This document shows positions 61,247 to 64,000 of a stretch of DNA of 64,000 nt, piece after piece. Positions within the stretch are counted from its first letter, which is position 1, and every line of letters starts with the position of its first letter. The stretch comes from Mesorhizobium sp. L-2-11 (GTDB lineage Bacteria > Pseudomonadota > Alphaproteobacteria > Rhizobiales > Rhizobiaceae), in the NCBI RefSeq assembly GCF_016756595.1, contig NZ_AP023257.1:5410001-5474000 (forward strand), given 5' to 3'. Made by a program: the position numbers and the translations under genes. The notes below the pieces were generated by a model. That model saw nothing but the letters and a program-made list of their open reading frames with translations, did no database searches and was not told the origin of the DNA.

Positions 61247-61790
61247 CGAGGGCCGTTCCTTCGTTCCCGTGCGAATCGCGGTGCTGACCGTTTCCGATAC
61301 GCGCAGCCCTGCCGACGACAAATCCGGCCAGACGCTGGTCGACCGCATCCTCGAGGCCGGCCATATTCTCGCTGCCCGCGACATCGTCACCGACGACCGC
61401 CAGAAAATCCGTGACAAGGTTCTGGGCTGGTCGAGGGACGAAGCGATCGATGTCGTCATTACCACCGGCGGCACCGGTTTTACCGGCCGCGACGTGACGC
61501 CGGAGGCGCTGGAGCCGATCTTCGAAAAGCGCATGGACGGCTTTTCCGAAGTGTTCCACCGCATTTCCTACGACAAGATCGGCACGTCGACGATCCAGAG
61601 CCGGGCGACCGGCGGCGTCGTCAACGCGACCTTCGTCTTCGTGCTGCCAGGTTCGCCCGGCGCCTGCAGGGATGCCTGGGACGGCATTTTGAAGCCGCAG
61701 CTCGACTACCGGCATATGCCCTGCAACTTCGTCGAGATCATGCCGCGCCTGGACGAGCATCTGCGGCGCGGCGGCACCAAGACAAGTTAG
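61233..61790 (+). CDS. moaB: Molybdenum cofactor biosynthesis protein B
   Basis: The 185-residue protein has the MoaB/Mog fold: VRIAVLTVSDTRSPADDKSG, VITTGGTGFTGRDVTPEALE, and IQSRATGGVVNATFVFVLPG with PGACRDAWD. It adenylates molybdopterin before metal insertion. The ATG overlaps the end of ispE by 14 bp. Confidence 0.93.
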   Translation: MARIDEGRSFVPVRIAVLTVSDTRSPADDKSGQTLVDRILEAGHILAARDIVTDDRQKIRDKVLGWSRDEAIDVVITTGGTGFTGRDVTPEALEPIFEKRMDGFSEVFHRISYDKIGTSTIQSRATGGVVNATFVFVLPGSPGACRDAWDGILKPQLDYRHMPCNFVEIMPRLDEHLRRGGTKTS

Positions 61791-61836
61791 ACCAGGTTCT
61801 CAAAAAGCTGTTCCGAGATCAGAATCAGCGCCACAA

Positions 61837-62802
61837 TCAGCGAATAACCGGCTCGCCGTGGAACCGCCGGCGCGAGGGCGGCGATACGCCGAAGCCGACT
61901 TCCATCATCAGCCGCGGCTTGTGTGTCGGCACGGTGCCCATGTGGAAACCGAAGGGATCCTCGACGAAGCCCAAACCCGCCTCGCCGGTCAGCGTAATCG
62001 GACTCTGCGCGCCGTAGACATTCAAAACCTCTTCCGCGGGATGGCCGACGAGGAGCGTCAACTGGTGCTTGAGGGTGCGGCGGTTGTGGCTGCCGCGGAC
62101 ATAGACATGCGGACCGGTCTCGGCATCTACCGGATTGAGATAGAAGAAGAATTTCAGCATCCGCCAATCGTCGAGATCGAAGTGGTACTTGCCAAGCGAC
62201 GCCAGGTTCTTCTCGGCGTCGGACACGGAGCTCGTCGGAAAGCTCCACCAGACCCGCGTGGTGATCAGCTTTGCCTGGCTGCCGAGATAATGGGCGGCGA
62301 TGTCGAGAAGCAGCGGATCGCGCTGCACGGTAAGCGCAGCGTTGCAGTCGAGGATCCGCTCGAAAAAGTGGCCGCTGAGCAGGGGACGGCCGAAGTGTTT
62401 TTCGGCCTCCGCATGCTTGACCGGCAGGAACTCCAGGCGACGATCGAAATTGCCGAAGCAAGACGTGCGCTTCGCGAAGCTGGCGATTTCCTCGTGGATC
62501 GACTGCGGCAGGGCAAGGCCGGAAAAGAGGCCGTCCGAGCGGAGCGCGTCGACCACCGCGTCACGATCGACGCCGGCGAACATTGTTTCCCCGGCTTTTT
62601 GTGCGGGTCGAACCGGTTTTGCGCCACGCCAATGCAACCGCCGCGCCGGCATGGTGCGCGCCAGCATGAACATCGGCAGCCATGCCGGATTCTCGCGAAG
62701 GTCCGACAGATAGGTCGGTATCCGCACGGCAATGCGGCGCAGCAGGCTGCCGTTTCGAGCGATCGACTCGAGGCTTGCAGCACCGGATTGGTCAGGGGTC
62801 AT
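61837..62802 (-). CDS. Phytanoyl-CoA dioxygenase-like protein
   Basis: The 321-residue protein shows a 2-His-1-Asp style iron site, KYHFDLDDWRMLKFFFYLNP and a distal HMGTVPTHKPRLMMEVGFG, with the RGSHNRRTLKHQ segment typical of PhyH-like Fe(II)/2-oxoglutarate oxygenases. The first 70 residues are basic and hydrophobic without clear domain. It is convergent with moaB, 46 bp apart. The substrate is unknown. Confidence 0.75.
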   Translation of the reverse strand: MTPDQSGAASLESIARNGSLLRRIAVRIPTYLSDLRENPAWLPMFMLARTMPARRLHWRGAKPVRPAQKAGETMFAGVDRDAVVDALRSDGLFSGLALPQSIHEEIASFAKRTSCFGNFDRRLEFLPVKHAEAEKHFGRPLLSGHFFERILDCNAALTVQRDPLLLDIAAHYLGSQAKLITTRVWWSFPTSSVSDAEKNLASLGKYHFDLDDWRMLKFFFYLNPVDAETGPHVYVRGSHNRRTLKHQLTLLVGHPAEEVLNVYGAQSPITLTGEAGLGFVEDPFGFHMGTVPTHKPRLMMEVGFGVSPPSRRRFHGEPVIR

Positions 62803-63061
62803 CAGAATCCTCAGCTATAAGGGGCGCGTCGACGAAGCGTCGGCCGCTCACCGCTCAGGCGATACCCAAACCCATCCGCCCGCATCAAAGGAATGGTAAG
62901 CCCCGGTTAGATTTTGTGCGATGCACAATGAATGGGAGTTGTCGCAAACTTTCCGGCAAGCTTGACGGAACATTAAGGCTCGCTGATTTCGCGACAGTGA
63001 GTGTTTCGAGCGAGGTGGAACGAAGAGGTTGCGCACGGTGGAGAAGGCAGCGACGAAGCGA
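62803..63061. other. 259-bp interval without a recognised gene
   Basis: A leftward frame at 62848-63069 has no ribosome binding site and no recognisable motif, and overlaps the MBL gene end, so it is not called. No repeat or RNA gene was seen. Confidence 0.4.
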
Positions 63062-63889
63062 TCAAACACCTTCGAGGATGATGATCGTCGGCCGGTCGGG
63101 CAGCGTCTTCAGTGAGACCGTCAGAGATCGGCCGGAGAGGAATTCCACCGCGAAATCGTCGCCCATCCTACCTGTGAACTCACTGATCGGGGTCGAATGG
63201 CGATGCATCGGCAAGATCATCGAGGAATAGAGCCGCGCGGTGATTTCGGTCATCCGGTCGAGCGACAGCGTCATGCCGCCGTCGATAGGCACCATAAGGA
63301 TATCGAGCCGACCGATGGCGCCGTAATGCGCATCCTCCAGCCGGTGGTGCAGATGGCCGAGATGGCCGATGCAGAGTCCCGCCACTTCGAAGATGAAGAT
63401 GGAATTGCCGTCCTTGCCGAGATCGCCGCCATTGCGGATATCCGTCGGCACGTTGCGGATATAGACATCGTCGACGACAAGGGCGTGGCGCGCCGGACCG
63501 CCGTCCGGATTCCAACCGCGCAACACATATTCGATGCCGGGATCGACATGGTCCGAATAGTGCGTGCGGTGGGCCTTGTTCATGGTCACAACGCGGGGCA
63601 GCGGGTCAGCGCCATAGACGCCGGAAAAGTCGGTGGCGATCCTGACGCCGGCGGGTGTCTCGATGACGTAGGTCGAATGGCCGGCATAGGTGATCGTAAC
63701 GTCACCGTCGACGAAAGCCTGGGCCAGCCGAGACGTCTGCCCCTGTGGCGCTGTGAAGCTGGCATAGGTGGCCGACGGCAGCGCGTCAGCGATCGCAACG
63801 CATCTCGACGGCGGCTTCTCTTCCTGGGCCGAAGCGGCGAACGGCCAGAAGGCCATGGTCAGCAGAACGGCAGCAGATAGGCGAAGCAT
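63062..63889 (-). CDS. Exported MBL-fold (UlaG-like) metallohydrolase with altered metal motif
   Basis: The 275-residue protein has a signal peptide (SAAVLLTMAFWPFAASAQ) and an MBL-fold frame with VTITYAGHSTYVIETPAGVR, GLCIGHLGHLHH and a closing MILPMHRHSTP. The usual HxHxDH metal motif is replaced by AHRTHYSDHVDP, leaving only the Asp-His pair in register. Metal binding or activity may therefore differ from classic members. The remaining 111 bp to the window end show nothing. Confidence 0.8.
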   Translation of the reverse strand: MLRLSAAVLLTMAFWPFAASAQEEKPPSRCVAIADALPSATYASFTAPQGQTSRLAQAFVDGDVTITYAGHSTYVIETPAGVRIATDFSGVYGADPLPRVVTMNKAHRTHYSDHVDPGIEYVLRGWNPDGGPARHALVVDDVYIRNVPTDIRNGGDLGKDGNSIFIFEVAGLCIGHLGHLHHRLEDAHYGAIGRLDILMVPIDGGMTLSLDRMTEITARLYSSMILPMHRHSTPISEFTGRMGDDFAVEFLSGRSLTVSLKTLPDRPTIIILEGV

Positions 63890-64000
63890 GACTGCCTCCC
63901 GTGGCAGGACTGGCGCGCTCCTGCCACGATAGCGCTAGCAATCGTGGTGGCTATCGTCGGGACAGTCACGTTTTCGCGAGCGGCGGAGGGACCGAAGTCT

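Noticed and set aside
1..64000. tRNA, rRNA, riboswitch and prophage signatures
   Set aside because: None recognised by eye; a covariance-model scan would be needed to exclude small RNAs and riboswitches, including an FMN element before ribB, where only the G-rich repeat was seen.

Overview
The window looks like chromosome from a Mesorhizobium-type rhizobium (Hyphomicrobiales, Phyllobacteriaceae). The basis is GC-rich coding, a RibB with a degenerate second domain, DUF1344, DUF2277 and DUF6101 proteins, and palindromic intergenic repeats of the kind common in rhizobia. No rRNA, tRNA or CRISPR array was seen. All identifications come from reading motifs; no database search was run.

1-3.5 kb: a truncated protoglobin gene and a divergent MarR-type regulator with a four-cysteine tail. 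They are now separated by a complete IS66-family element (373-2902) with an exact 8-bp target duplication, and that duplication contains the MarR ribosome binding site. A 19-bp near-palindrome beside the protoglobin start is a candidate operator.

3.6-17.1 kb: an accessory respiratory island. Reading leftward from 12.9 kb: a cupredoxin-like exported protein, a Tat-exported metallophosphoesterase, a SoxA-like monohaem cytochrome c, CcoN, a CcoO fused to two further cytochrome c domains, four very small membrane proteins, a TauE/SafE-type membrane protein and a copper-type P-ATPase without an HMA domain. Reading rightward: a SCO1-type copper chaperone, a small unknown protein, a 5-aminolevulinate synthase and a GroEL with a histidine-rich tail and no GroES. 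Together they look like one package for building and feeding a variant cbb3-type oxidase (copper delivery, haem supply, electron donors, folding). This is the best candidate for an undescribed system.

17.4-26.7 kb: housekeeping genes (dxs, pirin, DUF2277, xseB, histone-deacetylase-like hydrolase, ribB, aroC) plus a TetR/MFS divergent pair with three copies of one operator. 26.9-31.7 kb: DUF1344 protein, a decayed LuxR-type fragment, a sensor kinase/response regulator pair and an ECF sigma/anti-sigma pair. Both regulatory pairs are preceded by the same 21-bp box.

31.7-47.4 kb: phosphatase, fabI, a frameshifted DUF1194 relic, DnaJ-type chaperone, lipoprotein, pdxH, beta-oxidation genes, GH25 lysozyme-like protein, purD, a VapBC pair, ubiA, DUF6101, an FAD-linked oxidase and a Sua5-type tRNA modification enzyme. 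47.4-51.3 kb: glyS and glyQ, both carrying in-frame copies of a palindromic repeat related to one next to ubiA. 51.6-63.9 kb: cNMP-binding patatin, TPR protein, LuxR-type regulator, polyprenyl diphosphate synthase, DUF2007, a methyltransferase, S49 peptidase, ispE, moaB, a PhyH-like dioxygenase and an exported MBL-fold protein. Isoprenoid/quinone genes (dxs, ispE, polyprenyl synthase, ubiA) are spread through the window rather than clustered.
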